Source of the DNA: Ahaetulla prasina
Taxonomy: Eukaryota > Chordata > Lepidosauria > Squamata > Colubridae
Direction of reading: 5' to 3'
Length of the DNA: 64,000 bases
Assembly (NCBI RefSeq): GCF_028640845.1
Contig: NC_080542.1
Location: 150,628,179-150,692,178 of the forward strand
The first letter of the stretch is position 1. Each line of letters starts with the position of its first letter. A program made the position numbers and the translations under genes. Shown here one piece after another: positions 44,480 through 54,930 of the stretch. The notes below the pieces were generated by a model, which did not search any database, was not told the DNA's origin, and saw only the letters and a program-made list of their open reading frames with translations.

Positions 44480-44830
44480 TTAAGTTTTCTCAGAGACGTC
44501 TCAAGACCCAACTAGGGAATGTCATCAGTGCTAGAAGGGAGGGGGGTTTGAAAAGAGGAGGAGGTGGTGGTGGAGGAAGAGTAAGGACGGGGGAGGAGGA
44601 GGATTGTGGGGTCCTTGGGGCTCTCTGAGCTGGGTGATTTTCTTGCAGACATCTCGTGACCCAACTAGGGAACATCATCAGTGCTAAAAGGGAGGGCGGT
44701 TTGAAGAGAGGAGGAGGAGGAGGATTGTGGGGTCCTTGGGGCTCTCTGAGTTTGGTTGATTTTTTTGAAGACATCTGATGACCCAACAAGGGAACATCAT
44801 CAGTTGCTGATCAGGGTGGGGTTTGTTTGC
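44480..44830 (-). repeat. Three tandem units, Penelope-terminal-repeat-like, hammerhead-like core
   Basis: Three units of roughly 120-140 bases share acccaactagggaa(c/t)(a/g)tcatcagtgct and attgtggggtccttggggctctctgag. On the - strand each contains CTGATGA followed by a partly paired ttccctagttggg stem, then GA(G/T)A/(C/T)GTCT. That is the core order of hammerhead ribozymes found in Penelope-like terminal repeats. The second core strand is mutated in every copy. Confidence 0.5.
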
Positions 44831-45247
44831 ACTCTATTTACATAAAAGGCAGCTTGTCTCGCCAGTGCTGGGGGGAGGGGTTCTCCTTGGTTGTTTCCTA
44901 CTTCCGCCGGCTTGGGTGCTCTGAGGGCTGATCTCCATGTGTGGCTGCTTCACGATCCCTAGATATCCCCCTCTCCTCAAATACTGTGTGTTTTGAGGAG
45001 GGGCTACTCCAGACTCCACCTAGGGGGCTTTGATGAGGGAGCAGAGATGAAGGGGCAGGGCTAGAAGTCCTCCAAGTCCCTTCCAGCTCTATTCTAGTCT
45101 CATTCTGAAGGGGAAACGTGGAGGCTCCCTACTTTTTTACCAAGGATAACCTCTGGCCCCATTTTTACAGGTTCTCAGCCTTAATAAATAGTGCCAGACG
45201 CCCCCCCCCTTCGCCCTCCAGGTGGGCGACGAGAGCCGAACTGAGCC
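44831..45247 (+). other. AGAP3: AGAP3 intron 1 segment, nothing recognised
   Basis: Unique sequence, no element or exon recognised. Confidence 0.5.
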
Positions 45248-46090
45248 ATATCAGCCAGTCCTTGCTTTACGACCAAATTGATATCACTGAGCGAGATGTT
45301 CTCTGAGGGAGTTTCGCCCCTGTTTTACCATCTCGCTTGCCACTCTCGCGAAGCAAATCCCTGCGGCTGCAAAGTGTGTCACATGGCTGTTAAGTGACTC
45401 TGGCTCGTCAAAAGGTCGCAAAAGAGGATGACGTGACCCCGGGGATATAAATATGAATCAGTTGCCCGGGCGGCTGGGTTAGTAACCTGAGATTATTAAA
45501 TGAACCTGCCGTCCTCCTTGTCTGCAGATGGCCAAAGGGATCACGTGAGCATGGGATGGCACGACTTGTCATAAATACGAATCAGTTGCCGGCGTCTGAA
45601 TTTAAATTGCGGGATGCTGGGACCCTTGTAAATATGAGTTTGGTTGCCAAATATCTGAATTTTGTGACCCCGGGGGGCTGCGACCGTCGTAAATACGAGT
45701 CAGCTATCAAGTGTAAGAATTTTGATCACCTGACCTTGGGACACTGAATCGATCAGGTGACCCTGGGATGCTGCGACCGTCATAAATACGAGTCAGTTGC
45801 CAAGCATCCGAACTTTAATTGTGGGATGTTGGGACTGTCGTAGATATAAGTCAGTTGCCAAATGTCTGAATTTTGATCACGGGAGGCTGCGACCCTCATA
45901 AATACGAGTCAGTTGCCAAGTGTCCACATTTTAATTTCGGGATGCTGGGACTGTCGTAGATGTGAGTCGGTTGCCAAGCTTCTGAATTTTGTTGGGAGAT
46001 GCTGTGCGGGTCCTAGTCAATTGCAGAATAGTCCACGTTTTGATCACATGACCCAGGGAACGCTGGCTGAGAAACCATCCGGTCTGGCTT
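45248..46090. repeat. DNA-transposon relic with expanded internal minisatellite
   Basis: The text (tgctttacgacc, cttaagtgact-like, aaggtcgcaaaagagg, catgaccc) is that of a common reptile non-autonomous DNA element. Inside it, 45540-46055, a unit of about 60-70 bases (gctgcgaccgtcataaatacgagtcagttgccaag, then tctgaattttgatcac) is repeated about eight times with moderate divergence. Confidence 0.6.
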
Positions 46091-46391
46091 TTTTCAGTCT
46101 GTCACTAAACAAAGCGTTGTAAACCAAGGAGCACCCCTGCTCTTGCTCTCCAACCCTCCCGCCACCCAGGACGGAAGGGAGGAAGAGGGAAAGGGTGGGG
46201 GGGGGAACGCAACACCACCACCCCCGCGCGCATCTTCCCGGAGTAACTCCGGATCGCGGGCGGATCGCAAGGCGGGATCCGTGCCGGGCTTTGCAGGGCG
46301 CCGCGGCCGCTCCCGCGGGGCCAAGTTGGGGCATGTTGTCGGCAGGGCGGGCAGGCCGAGGGGAGCCTCGCCGCGCTCCCGTCGGCGGAGC
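46091..46391 (+). promoter_or_regulatory. AGAP3: Second GC-rich island: candidate AGAP3 alternative promoter
   Basis: The sequence turns CpG-dense at about 46190 and stays so through 47140. It precedes the open frame of candidate exon 1b. No TATA box seen. The exon 1b reading frame stays open upstream of its first ATG back to about 46143. Confidence 0.5.
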
Positions 46392-47136
46392 ATGGCGGAG
46401 GGCTGGCGCCGGGGAGGACCCAACCGGTCCCGGGCCACCCCACCGGCCGCTCCTCGACGGGCGGTCAGCGTCTGCGACTCCCTGGACTTGCAGGACGTCC
46501 CGGCCGTCCAGGCGGCCCTGAAAGCGGCGGAGAAGCAGAAGCGGCGGCCCAAGAGCTTCTGCGCTCCGGGCAACGGACTCAGCAGCCCCGCCGGACCCCC
46601 GTCTCATCCCGCAGAGGGCCTGTCCCGTCCCCGCGTCGGCTGGCTGGAGTTGCTCGGATTGCGCTCGCCTCGCCGGCCCGACGGAGCGGACGCGGGGAAA
46701 AGCCCTGCGGCTTTCCCGGCCGGGGAAGAAGAGGGGGCCGCGGGGGGGTTTCTGCGGGGCGGCTCGCTGTGGGGCAGCCGGCGGCGGTGGAAGCTCTTTG
46801 ACGGGACGACCCCGCGGCGGCTCAGCAACTTGCGGAAAAGTTTCAGCTTCCGTCTGCGCCGCGGGGGAAACGAACTCCAGCGGGCCGGCTCCGGCTTCTT
46901 CAGGCCGACTCGGCTTCGGAGCCGCAGCGAGGGCGACGCCGCTTCCTTGTACCCCTGTCCCAGCAAGAGGGACCTGCTTGGGTCGGAAAGAGGAGGACGA
47001 GGGTTCTGGAAACAACTGGGCAGCCGCCTCCGACGCCGGGAGCGCTTAGCCGGCCGACCCTTGGCCGCCGGTGGGACGGCTCTGCTTTGGAGCCGGAGGG
47101 GAGACGAACCCGTCCTAATGGCCCATCGACGGCCCG
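46392..47136 (+). CDS. AGAP3: AGAP3 candidate alternative first exon 1b
   Basis: First in-frame ATG at 46392 (gcATGg) opens 248 codons ending at the donor gtaaga (47137) with one base left over (G). That is the same phase as exon 1a, so G plus AC of exon 2 again makes the Asp before SFVNSQEW. The protein is basic and Ser/Arg/Gly-rich. It contains a helical block (DLQDVPAVQAALKAAEKQKR, about residues 31-50) and a later motif RRLSNLRKSFSFRLRR (about 143-158) that could be a phosphorylation or membrane-binding site. I do not recognise a domain. AGAP2 is known to use a long alternative N-terminus, so a similar AGAP3 isoform is plausible. Confidence 0.68.
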
Positions 47137-50100
47137 GTAAGAAGCTGGGGTGGGGGGAGGCCGCGCGCTTAGGGAAGGCCGGGGGAGGGAGGGTTTACAG
47201 CAGGACACCTCTGGAAAGACCATCCCACCTCCCTCCCCCAGGAAACGAGCTAGCCTAGCCCCTCCATGGTTGGAGAGGATCCCATCCTGGCTAAACGAAT
47301 TAACCCCCCCTCCCCCAGTGAATATGGGTGTGGATCTGTCTCTGCCTCCCCTGCGCCCCCCACCGCCCCCGTGACTGGGGACCGTGTCTTGCGGGACTGT
47401 AGCAGGCCTCTGGAAAGCCCACCCCCCTCTTGCCCCCAGGAAATGAGCTAGCCCAGCCCTTCTGTGGTTGGAGAGGATCCCATCCTGGCTGCCCCTACCC
47501 CACCAGTGCCGATGGGTTTGGGTCTGCTTGCCTCCCTTGTCCCACCTCTGGTGCCTGCCTGAAACCCCACATCCCTTCTGATGCTTTCCAGGAGGGGCCT
47601 TCCTGACAATTTGGAGAGGGCAATGGGAGTTCCAGTCTTCCCCAAAAACTCTGGTGGGTGGGTGGGAGGTGCCTCCACCTTGCCCCCTACGGCTGCTGAG
47701 CGTCCCCTCCTGGTGGGGCCATCCTTGAGGTATCTGGCAAGGGACAGAGGGGGTGGGGACCCCTCCTTCACTCCAGCGCATGGCATCGCTGGGGGTCTCC
47801 GGAAGCCCCACTAAGGAGTCTCTTCCGGTGACCCGGTTCTTGCCTGGGTGAAGGTTTCTGCGCCCTGGCGGGGCCAGGTGGGATGCCAAGCAGTGAGAAG
47901 CAGGACGCCAAACCAGAAGTCACTTCCCAGCAAAGTGTTGCGTGGGTGAGGGGGAAGAAGGTGAGGATTAGAGAGTGGTTGGCCTGCTTTGGGGGCGAAG
48001 ATGAGGGGGCAATACCCACTATTGGGAGGGTTGGGGGGCACAGCGCAGGGGGAATCAACCTGGAGGAGGTTTTCTCTCCCCCCTCCCCATTGGAAGGAGA
48101 AGGTCCCTCTCTGGTCCGTGTCACCCCCTTTCCGAAGCCCAGCCTTTGGGGGCCACACCCTGAAATGCCAAGTGGGCGGGGTGTGTGTGGAAGGATGGCA
48201 CAAGAGGCGGACCAGAGGGTGGGCCAGGAAAGAAAGGGGGGGGAAGGACGGGCCCAGGCAGTTCTTTTGCCTCTGCCTCTGCCAAAGGGGTGATGCCATT
48301 TATAGGGTTGGCAGTTTTTCAGGGGGGGGCAGGTCCCAGCAGGAAAAGGGAGGGGAGGTGGGCCAAACAGCAGTGCCTCCTCTGCCAACTGCCAGATGCC
48401 ACTCTGGCTGGATTGGTCCTGCTGTTGAACAGCCGGTTGGAGCCCGCTGGCCTGCATCCCCCTCAGCCTCCCAACAAGGGGGCTCCCTTCCCCCACTGGC
48501 TCTCCAGCTAGAGGGAGAGAATAATGCGGGGGGTGTGTGTGTCAGCTACCGAGGCAGGAAGAGGGGTGTGCTGGAGGTGGGGAACAGCCTGGCAGGGCCT
48601 GCCTGGGCAGGGTAGGGCCGGGGGAGGGGCAGGGGGGCAAACAGGTTCTTTGACCTGGCAGAAAAGCGTGTGCCAAGATGCCCCCGCAGCTGTTGGAAAG
48701 GGGGGAGGGATGCTGGATCCTGAGGGGCTTTTGGGTGGGCGGGGTACAGCCCTGCAGAGGGGCTCCCTAACTCCCCCCTCCCCCACCGGGCTGCTCCAAG
48801 GAGTGTTGTACCTTCCCCCACCTGTGGTACAGAGGGATGCTCTCCTGCCCACAGTGGGGAATGTGAATCCCTCTCCTCTGCTTTGGGGGGGGGCTGTGGG
48901 GGGAGGCCCTGCCGCTTCGACAGGAAGAGACTTGTGCAACCAGTTTGGGTGTCGCCCAGCTGTGAGCTGCTGTGCAGACAGACTGGGAGGGGGAGGGGGG
49001 CTGAGGCGGCGGGGTGTTAGGGAGACCCCATCTCATCCCGCTCCAGGACCCAGAGGTCAGTGGGGCCTATCTTGCAGCGGAGAGCAATTGCCACCCTCCC
49101 CCACCCCCGTCTCCAGGGCCAGGGTCTGCCCTCCTGCAATCCTTTCGATGTCCCCTGGGATTATGGAGTCTGGTCCTACTGTGGTGCTGTGGGGGGGGGC
49201 TCTTGCTCTCCCCCTATTTTTGAGGTCCTCAGCAGGTCCTGCTTGGGGGGGCACTGCCACTTCCCCACCCCCCAACACGCCAACTTAGGTGTTGCTGCCT
49301 TACCAGGACGGGGAGTGATTGGTGTGGCTCCTTGGGGACCCAAGTTGAAGGCCTGCCCCCCCACCCCGGCTGTGGAAACTGCTTGATTGCATTGGTCCTG
49401 CCTACCTCGCAGGGTCATTGTTGCAGAGAAAGAGTTGTCTTCAAGTCAGGGGTCTCTTTTGGGGGGCGGAGGGGAGACATGGGATGCAGAAGGCACATTT
49501 AGGGTTTGCTCCCATGAGGGTTTCTGTCGGGGGAGGAATCCATTTCCTGGTCTGGATGCTTCCTGACTGGAGCGGATGGCCAAGGGTGGACTAGATAAGC
49601 TACGCGTGCCCTTAGGATGGGTTGGCACAGCCCTCGCTTTGAGGGTGGCTTGTGGACATGGCAGACCCCTTGAAATGGGGATGCACTGGCCGTGCGGCCA
49701 TCTCAGTGGACTGGGGGAGGGGCTGTGGAGGGGGGGAGGAACCAAGGGTCTCTTAATGAGGGGGACTCCAAGCCGCAGGGGGCAAAGGGAGGATTTGCAC
49801 GTGTTCTGGCAAGTGGGTTGCTTGTGGTTCAGCCCCCCTCCTGCCCCCCCCAACGGACTCTGCTCCGTTTAGTGACAAGAAGGGCGGGACAGGACAGAGT
49901 TGTGTGAACCCCCTCCAGCCCCTCCCCTTCCCAACACCTGCAGACAGGAAGCATGAGGCCCATCCCCCACTGAGGGGTCCCTGAGTCACCCCTCCTCCCC
50001 AAAATGCTTTTCCCTTCCTGCTAAAGGGAGCTCCTGCCCGCCCCCACAAGCGCCATCCTTCTGCTTCATAAAGGGGGAGGGAGCAGGTGCCCCCCCACCA

Positions 50101-50165
50101 GGCCAATGTCCCCAAGCTGTGGCTTTTAAGGGGTCTTTGCAAGCCACTGAGGGGGGGGATTGGGA
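47137..50165 (+). other. AGAP3: AGAP3 intron between exon 1b and exon 2
   Basis: GC-rich intron with a repeated local segment near 47265 and 47455 (ttggagaggatcccatcctggct). No element family and no additional exon recognised. The long open frames are compositional. Confidence 0.6.
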
Positions 50166-50698
50166 GAGGAGGGGGGGGGTCTCCCGATTCCGTCTGCCCG
50201 TCAAGATCCTTGCCAACCCATTCTTCTCTGCCCAGCAAGCAAGGGGCAGCAGATACCCTCCCCATGGCTGAATCAACCCACTCCCCACTCCCCTGCCTGG
50301 CCAGTGCCCCCAAAACCCCACTCATTTGCCTCTCCCCCCCCCAATCCAGACGGCTAGAAGCCTTTGCCCACCCACCCCCGCATCTGTCCAAATATATGGT
50401 TCCTCCTAGCATGGGAGGGGGGCATTGCGGCAGGCTGAGGAAGCGGCTGAGGTTTTCTGGGGGGGAGGGCATCGCACCCACTGTTGTCCCTGGGGCAGCA
50501 GAAGAGCCATGGGGCCCGAGGAAGGGTCCAGGAGAAAAAACCGCTCCTGGAAGGGGTCTCGGCCTTCAGGATGCGGGGTTGGGGGTGTCTTGGGAGCCAG
50601 CTTGGGTGGCTGTTGGGGGGGGGAGAGCAACCCCTCTCCTCCTGCCCTCTGGTGGACCATGGGTGTGATCCTCCCTCACTCCCTCTCGCCCCCTACAG

Positions 50699-50757
50699 AC
50701 TCATTTGTGAATAGCCAGGAGTGGACTTTGAGTCGCTCGGTGCCAGAGCTTAAAGTG
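50699..50757 (+). CDS. AGAP3: AGAP3 exon 2 (first copy)
   Basis: 59-nt exon between acceptor cccctacag and donor gtaagc. It completes Asp93 and encodes SFVNSQEWTLSRSVPELKV (residues 94-112 of the exon 1a isoform), the lead-in to the first beta strand of the GTPase-like domain. It enters in phase 1 and leaves in phase 0. An identical exon lies 2456 bases downstream. Confidence 0.93.
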
Positions 50758-51286
50758 GTAAGCATTGGGGGTTGGGGTGGGGCTTCCTCCCCTGGATACA
50801 TTTTGGGAAGGGAGGCAGGTGAACCTCCTGCAATGATGGGCTTCACACACGCCCTGGTGGCCGAGTGGGGTTACTTCTGCCACCCGTTCTCTTCCATTGT
50901 TGGGGAGGGGGGAAGAAAGCCAGGCTCCGAGGTGTGGGGGGCATGCCCCAGATCTGTCTTAGAAGGCCCCCTCCTCTTTTAGAGACGGTCTTGCTCCCTT
51001 CCCCCACCAGCCCTTTGCAAATGCTCCTCTTACAGATGCACCTTTCTGGAAGACCCTTCCCTAAGTTTAGCCAGCCCGCCCGCCCACCACCACCACCACG
51101 AACAGGTTCTCGAAGACCTTCCAGCTTCTCCTGAACAGTTAGGGTGGGATGCTTTAGCACTGCCAGGGGAGGGGGGAGGCAGAATTTACACCCCCTTTTA
51201 GGAGACTTCGCCAGCTGGGATGGTGGATGGCAGGGAGGGGGGGCACAGGGCAGGTCGTCCCAGAATTGGGGGCCCCGGGTCTACAC

Positions 51287-51686
51287 CAGGGGTGAAATGC
51301 TCCCAGTTTGGACCAGATCACCCGATCCGGTAGCAATGGCGGTGGGTGGTTCGGAGACCCGGTAGCAAAAATTCCTGCCCACCTCCCTGCCCCAGCTGAG
51401 CCGCGTGATCATCAGAGGGTTTTTTTTTTACTTTTAAAAGCCTCTGATGATCACGTGGCTCACCTGGGATCGTCAGAACCCTTTAAAAGCTTTTAAAAGG
51501 CTCCTCTGGTGATCCCAGCTGGGTTGCCTGATTGCCAGAAGCTTTTAAAAGCATCGGCTGAAAAGGTTGTAAAAAAAATGCTTTTAAAAGTTAAAAAAAA
51601 AAGTTGGGCACACCCACCTAGTCACATTACCCCCCACCCCCAAGCCATGCCCACAGAATAGTAACAAATTTTACATTTCATCCCTG
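51287..51686. mobile_element. Non-autonomous hAT element, 400 bp (copy 1)
   Basis: Terminal inverted repeats caggggtgaaatg and catttcatccctg (one mismatch). It is flanked by 8-bp duplications gtctacac (51279-51286) and gcctacac (51687-51694). The interior has ttttaaaag palindromic runs and no coding sequence. It lies in intron 2 and is copied at 53743-54142 by the tandem duplication. Confidence 0.85.
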
Positions 51687-51697
51687 GCCTACACAGG

Positions 51698-51699
<2 letters not shown>

Positions 51700-51728
<29 letters not shown>

Positions 51729-51729
51729 C
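51700..51729. repeat. (CA)n microsatellite (copy 1)
   Basis: About 15 CA units just after the hAT element. The matching array in copy 2 is at about 54156-54181 and is slightly shorter. Confidence 0.9.
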
Positions 51730-52122
51730 ATACATACAATATCCGTAGCCAAACTCTGGCAAAAGGAACTGCCCTGCCTCAGGGGCACAGAGGGTGGGCA
51801 GAGATCTTTGGGTTAGGGTGTGGGCTCTGCCACTTGAAGGGGTGGGGTGGGGGAGAAATGCCCCTGTGTGGCATCTTGCGCTCATAACTCACGGATTGGG
51901 TGGGCTTCTCCAGCGGCTTCTTCTCTTGGCATGGCTGTTGAGTCTTGGGGTACCCCCCCCCATGGCCTGAGGAGAGCATTGAGGGCAGAAGTCTCTGTGG
52001 GCCTCTGTTCGCTGAAATTTGGGAATTCGGGGGCTTCCCCCTTCCCTGGCCGTCACTGGGGGGGGGGGTGGAGCCTCTGGCCAGAGGTGGTGTTTGTCCT
52101 CAGGCTCCCCTTTCTCTTGTAG

Positions 52123-52210
52123 GGGATTGTGGGTAACCTGTCCAGCGGGAAGTCAGCTTTGGTGCATCGCTACCTCACAGGGACCTACGTGCAGGAGGAA
52201 TCCCCAGAAG
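52123..52210 (+). CDS. AGAP3: AGAP3 exon 3 (first copy), P-loop
   Basis: 88-nt exon between acceptor ctcttgtag and donor gtcagt (an unusual C at +3). It encodes [20 protein letters not shown] and onward to SPE, residues 113-141, plus the first base of Gly142. It contains the P-loop GNLSSGKS (residues 116-123, with Lys122 for phosphate binding) and the G2-like TGTYVQEES. Phase 0 in, phase 1 out. Repeated at 54564-54651. Confidence 0.93.
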
Positions 52211-53154
52211 GTCAGTGGCCGCCCCCTGGGGTGGGGGGGTCCCACAGGAGAAAAGGGGGCGCCAAAGAACTCCCCATTGCAGCCAGAAGATCCCAGCGCA
52301 GCCCCTCCCCTGAGCCAATAAAAGGGCCGAGAGAAGTAATAGAGGGGGACACACACACCACTCCCACCTTCCCTGTCTCCCCCCAGGGAAGAGGTGTGTC
52401 CTCAGCCCACCTCCCTTTGGCCAAGGGGGAGCAGCCCCTCCTGAGCCAATAAAAGGGCCGAGAGAAGTAATAGAGGGGGACACACACACCACTCCCACCT
52501 TCCCTGTCTCCCCCCAGGGAAGAGGTGTGTCCTCAGCCCACCTCCCTTTGGCCAAGGGGGAGCAGCCCCTCTCTCGGCTCCTCTCCTGGACCTGCTCCAG
52601 CCTTTCTGGGAAGGGGGTGGGGTGGGAGGAGGGGGTCTCCCGATTCCGTCTGCCCGTCAAGATCCTTGCCAACCCATTCTTCTCTGCCCAGCAAGCAAGG
52701 GGCAGCAGATACCCTCCCCATGGCTGAATCAACCCACTCCCCACTCCCCTGCCTGGCCAGTGCCCCCAAAACCCCACTCATTTGCCTCTCCCCCCCCCAA
52801 TCCAGACGGCTAGAAGCCTTTGCCCACCCACCCCCGCATCTGTCCAAATATATGGTTCCTCCTAGCATGGGAGGGGGGCATTGCGGCAGGCTGAGGAAGC
52901 GGCTGAGGTTTTCTGGGGGGGAGGGCATCGCACCCACTGTTGTCCCTGGGGCAGCAGAAGAGCCATGGGGCCCGAGGAAGGGTCCAGGAGAAAAAACCGC
53001 TCCTGGAAGGGGTCTCGGCCTTCAGGATGCGGGGTTGGGGGTGTCTTGGGAGCCAGCTTGGGTGGCTGTTGGGGGGGGGAGAGCAACCCCTCTCCTCCTG
53101 CCCTCTGGTGGACCATGGGTGTGATCCTCCCTCACTCCCTCTCGCCCCCTACAG

Positions 53155-53213
53155 ACTCATTTGTGAATAGCCAGGAGTGGACTTTGAGTCGCTCGGTGCC
53201 AGAGCTTAAAGTG
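53155..53213 (+). CDS. AGAP3: AGAP3 exon 2' (second copy)
   Basis: Identical in sequence and splice sites to 50699-50757. It starts with AC, so it can be joined in frame to exon 1a, exon 1b or the first exon 3, all of which end with one leftover G. It could be used instead of, or in addition to, the first copy. Confidence 0.88.
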
Positions 53214-53742
53214 GTAAGCATTGGGGGTTGGGGTGGGGCTTCCTCCCCTGGATACATTTTGGGAAGGGAGGCAGGTGAACCTCCTGCAATGATGGGCTTC
53301 ACACACGCCCTGGTGGCCGAGTGGGGTTACTTCTGCCACCCGTTCTCTTCCATTGTTGGGGAGGGGGGAAGAAAGCCAGGCTCCGAGGTGTGGGGGGCAT
53401 GCCCCAGATCTGTCTTAGAAGGCCCCCTCCTCTTTTAGAGACGGTCTTGCTCCCTTCCCCCACCAGCCCTTTGCAAATGCTCCTCTTACAGATGCACCTT
53501 TCTGGAAGACCCTTCCCTAAGTTTAGCCAGCCCGCCCGCCCACCACCACCACCACGAACAGGTTCTCGAAGACCTTCCAGCTTCTCCTGAACAGTTAGGG
53601 TGGGATGCTTTAGCACTGCCAGGGGAGGGGGGAGGCAGAATTTACACCCCCTTTTAGGAGACTTCGCCAGCTGGGATGGTGGATGGCAGGGAGGGGGGGC
53701 ACAGGGCAGGTCGTCCCAGAATTGGGGGCCCCGGGTCTACAC

Positions 53743-54142
53743 CAGGGGTGAAATGCTCCCAGTTTGGACCAGATCACCCGATCCGGTAGCAATGGCGGTG
53801 GGTGGTTCGGAGACCCGGTAGCAAAAATTCCTGCCCACCTCCCTGCCCCAGCTGAGCCGCGTGATCATCAGAGGGTTTTTTTTTTACTTTTAAAAGCCTC
53901 TGATGATCACGTGGCTCACCTGGGATCGTCAGAACCCTTTAAAAGCTTTTAAAAGGCTCCTCTGGTGATCCCAGCTGGGTTGCCTGATTGCCAGAAGCTT
54001 TTAAAAGCATCGGCTGAAAAGGTTGTAAAAAAAATGCTTTTAAAAGTTAAAAAAAAAAGTTGGGCACACCCACCTAGTCACATTACCCCCCACCCCCAAG
54101 CCATGCCCACAGAATAGTAACAAATTTTACATTTCATCCCTG
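53743..54142. mobile_element. Non-autonomous hAT element (copy 2, by duplication)
   Basis: Same element and flanking target duplications as 51287-51686. Its presence in both units shows that the segmental duplication came after the hAT insertion. Confidence 0.85.
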
Positions 54143-54563
54143 GCCTACACAGGTTCACACACACACACACACACACACACACCATACATACAATATCCGT
54201 AGCCAAACTCTGGCAAAAGGAACTGCCCTGCCTCAGGGGCACAGAGGGTGGGCAGAGATCTTTGGGTTAGGGTGTGGGCTCTGCCACTTGAAGGGGTGGG
54301 GTGGGGGAGAAATGCCCCTGTGTGGCATCTTGCGCTCATAACTCACGGATTGGGTGGGCTTCTCCAGCGGCTTCTTCTCTTGGCATGGCTGTTGAGTCTT
54401 GGGGTACCCCCCCCCCATGGCCTGAGGAGAGCATTGAGGGCAGAAGTCTCTGGGGGCCTCTGTTCCCTGGAATTTGGGAATTGGGGCTTCCCCTTCCTGG
54501 CCGTCACTGGGGTGGAGCCTCTGGCCAGAGGTGGTGTTTGTCCTCAGGCCCCTTCTCTTGTAG

Positions 54564-54651
54564 GGGATTGTGGGTAACCTGTCCAGCGGGAAGTCAGCTT
54601 TGGTGCATCGCTACCTCACAGGGACCTACGTGCAGGAGGAATCCCCAGAAG
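54564..54651 (+). CDS. AGAP3: AGAP3 exon 3' (second copy), P-loop
   Basis: Identical coding sequence to 52123-52210 with acceptor cttgtag and donor gtcagt. It joins in frame to exon 4 (leftover G plus GC gives the second Gly of EGGRFKKE). If both copies were spliced in, the product would carry two P-loops 49 residues apart. Confidence 0.88.
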
Positions 54652-54930
54652 GTCAGTGGCCGCCCCCTGGGGTGGGGGGGTCCCACAGGAGAAAAGGGGG
54701 CGCCAAAGAACTCCCCATTGCAGCCAGAAGATCCCAGCGCAGCCCCTCCCCTGAGCCAATAAAAGGGCCGAGAGAAGTAATAGAGGGGGACACACACACC
54801 ACTCCCACCTTCCCTGTCTCCCCCCAGGGAAGAGGTGTGTCCTCAGCCCACCTCCCTTTGGCCAAGGGGGAGCAGCCCCTCTCTCGGCTCCTCTCCTGGA
54901 CCTGCTCCAGCCTTTCTGGGAACGGGGTGG

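Larger units (their letters stand above)
50166..52620 (+). repeat. Tandem duplication unit, copy 1 (exons 2-3)
   Basis: Direct repeat of 52622-54930 with an offset of 2456 bases. It carries exon 2, the hAT element, a (CA)n run and exon 3. Most of it is identical to copy 2, and differences are concentrated in G/C homopolymers between 51950 and 52115. It also holds an extra 131-bp direct repeat (52311-52441 and 52442-52572) absent from copy 2. The junction lies in G-rich sequence. Confidence 0.95.
52622..54930 (+). repeat. Tandem duplication unit, copy 2 (exons 2'-3')
   Basis: Second copy of 50166-52620 in direct orientation, starting in the G-run before tctcccgattcc and ending at about tttctgggaacggggtgg. 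It carries intact exon 2', the hAT element with its target duplications, and exon 3'. The exon 2 to exon 3 distance is 15 bases shorter than in copy 1. Confidence 0.95.

Noticed and set aside
46143..46391. Extension of exon 1b upstream of its first ATG
   Set aside because: The frame is open but begins at a TTG with no ATG, so I start the coding part at 46392.
50166..54930. Calling the repeated exons two separate AGAP genes
   Set aside because: Only exons 2 and 3 are repeated, in tandem and in phase, within one intron-exon order; there is no second promoter or full gene.
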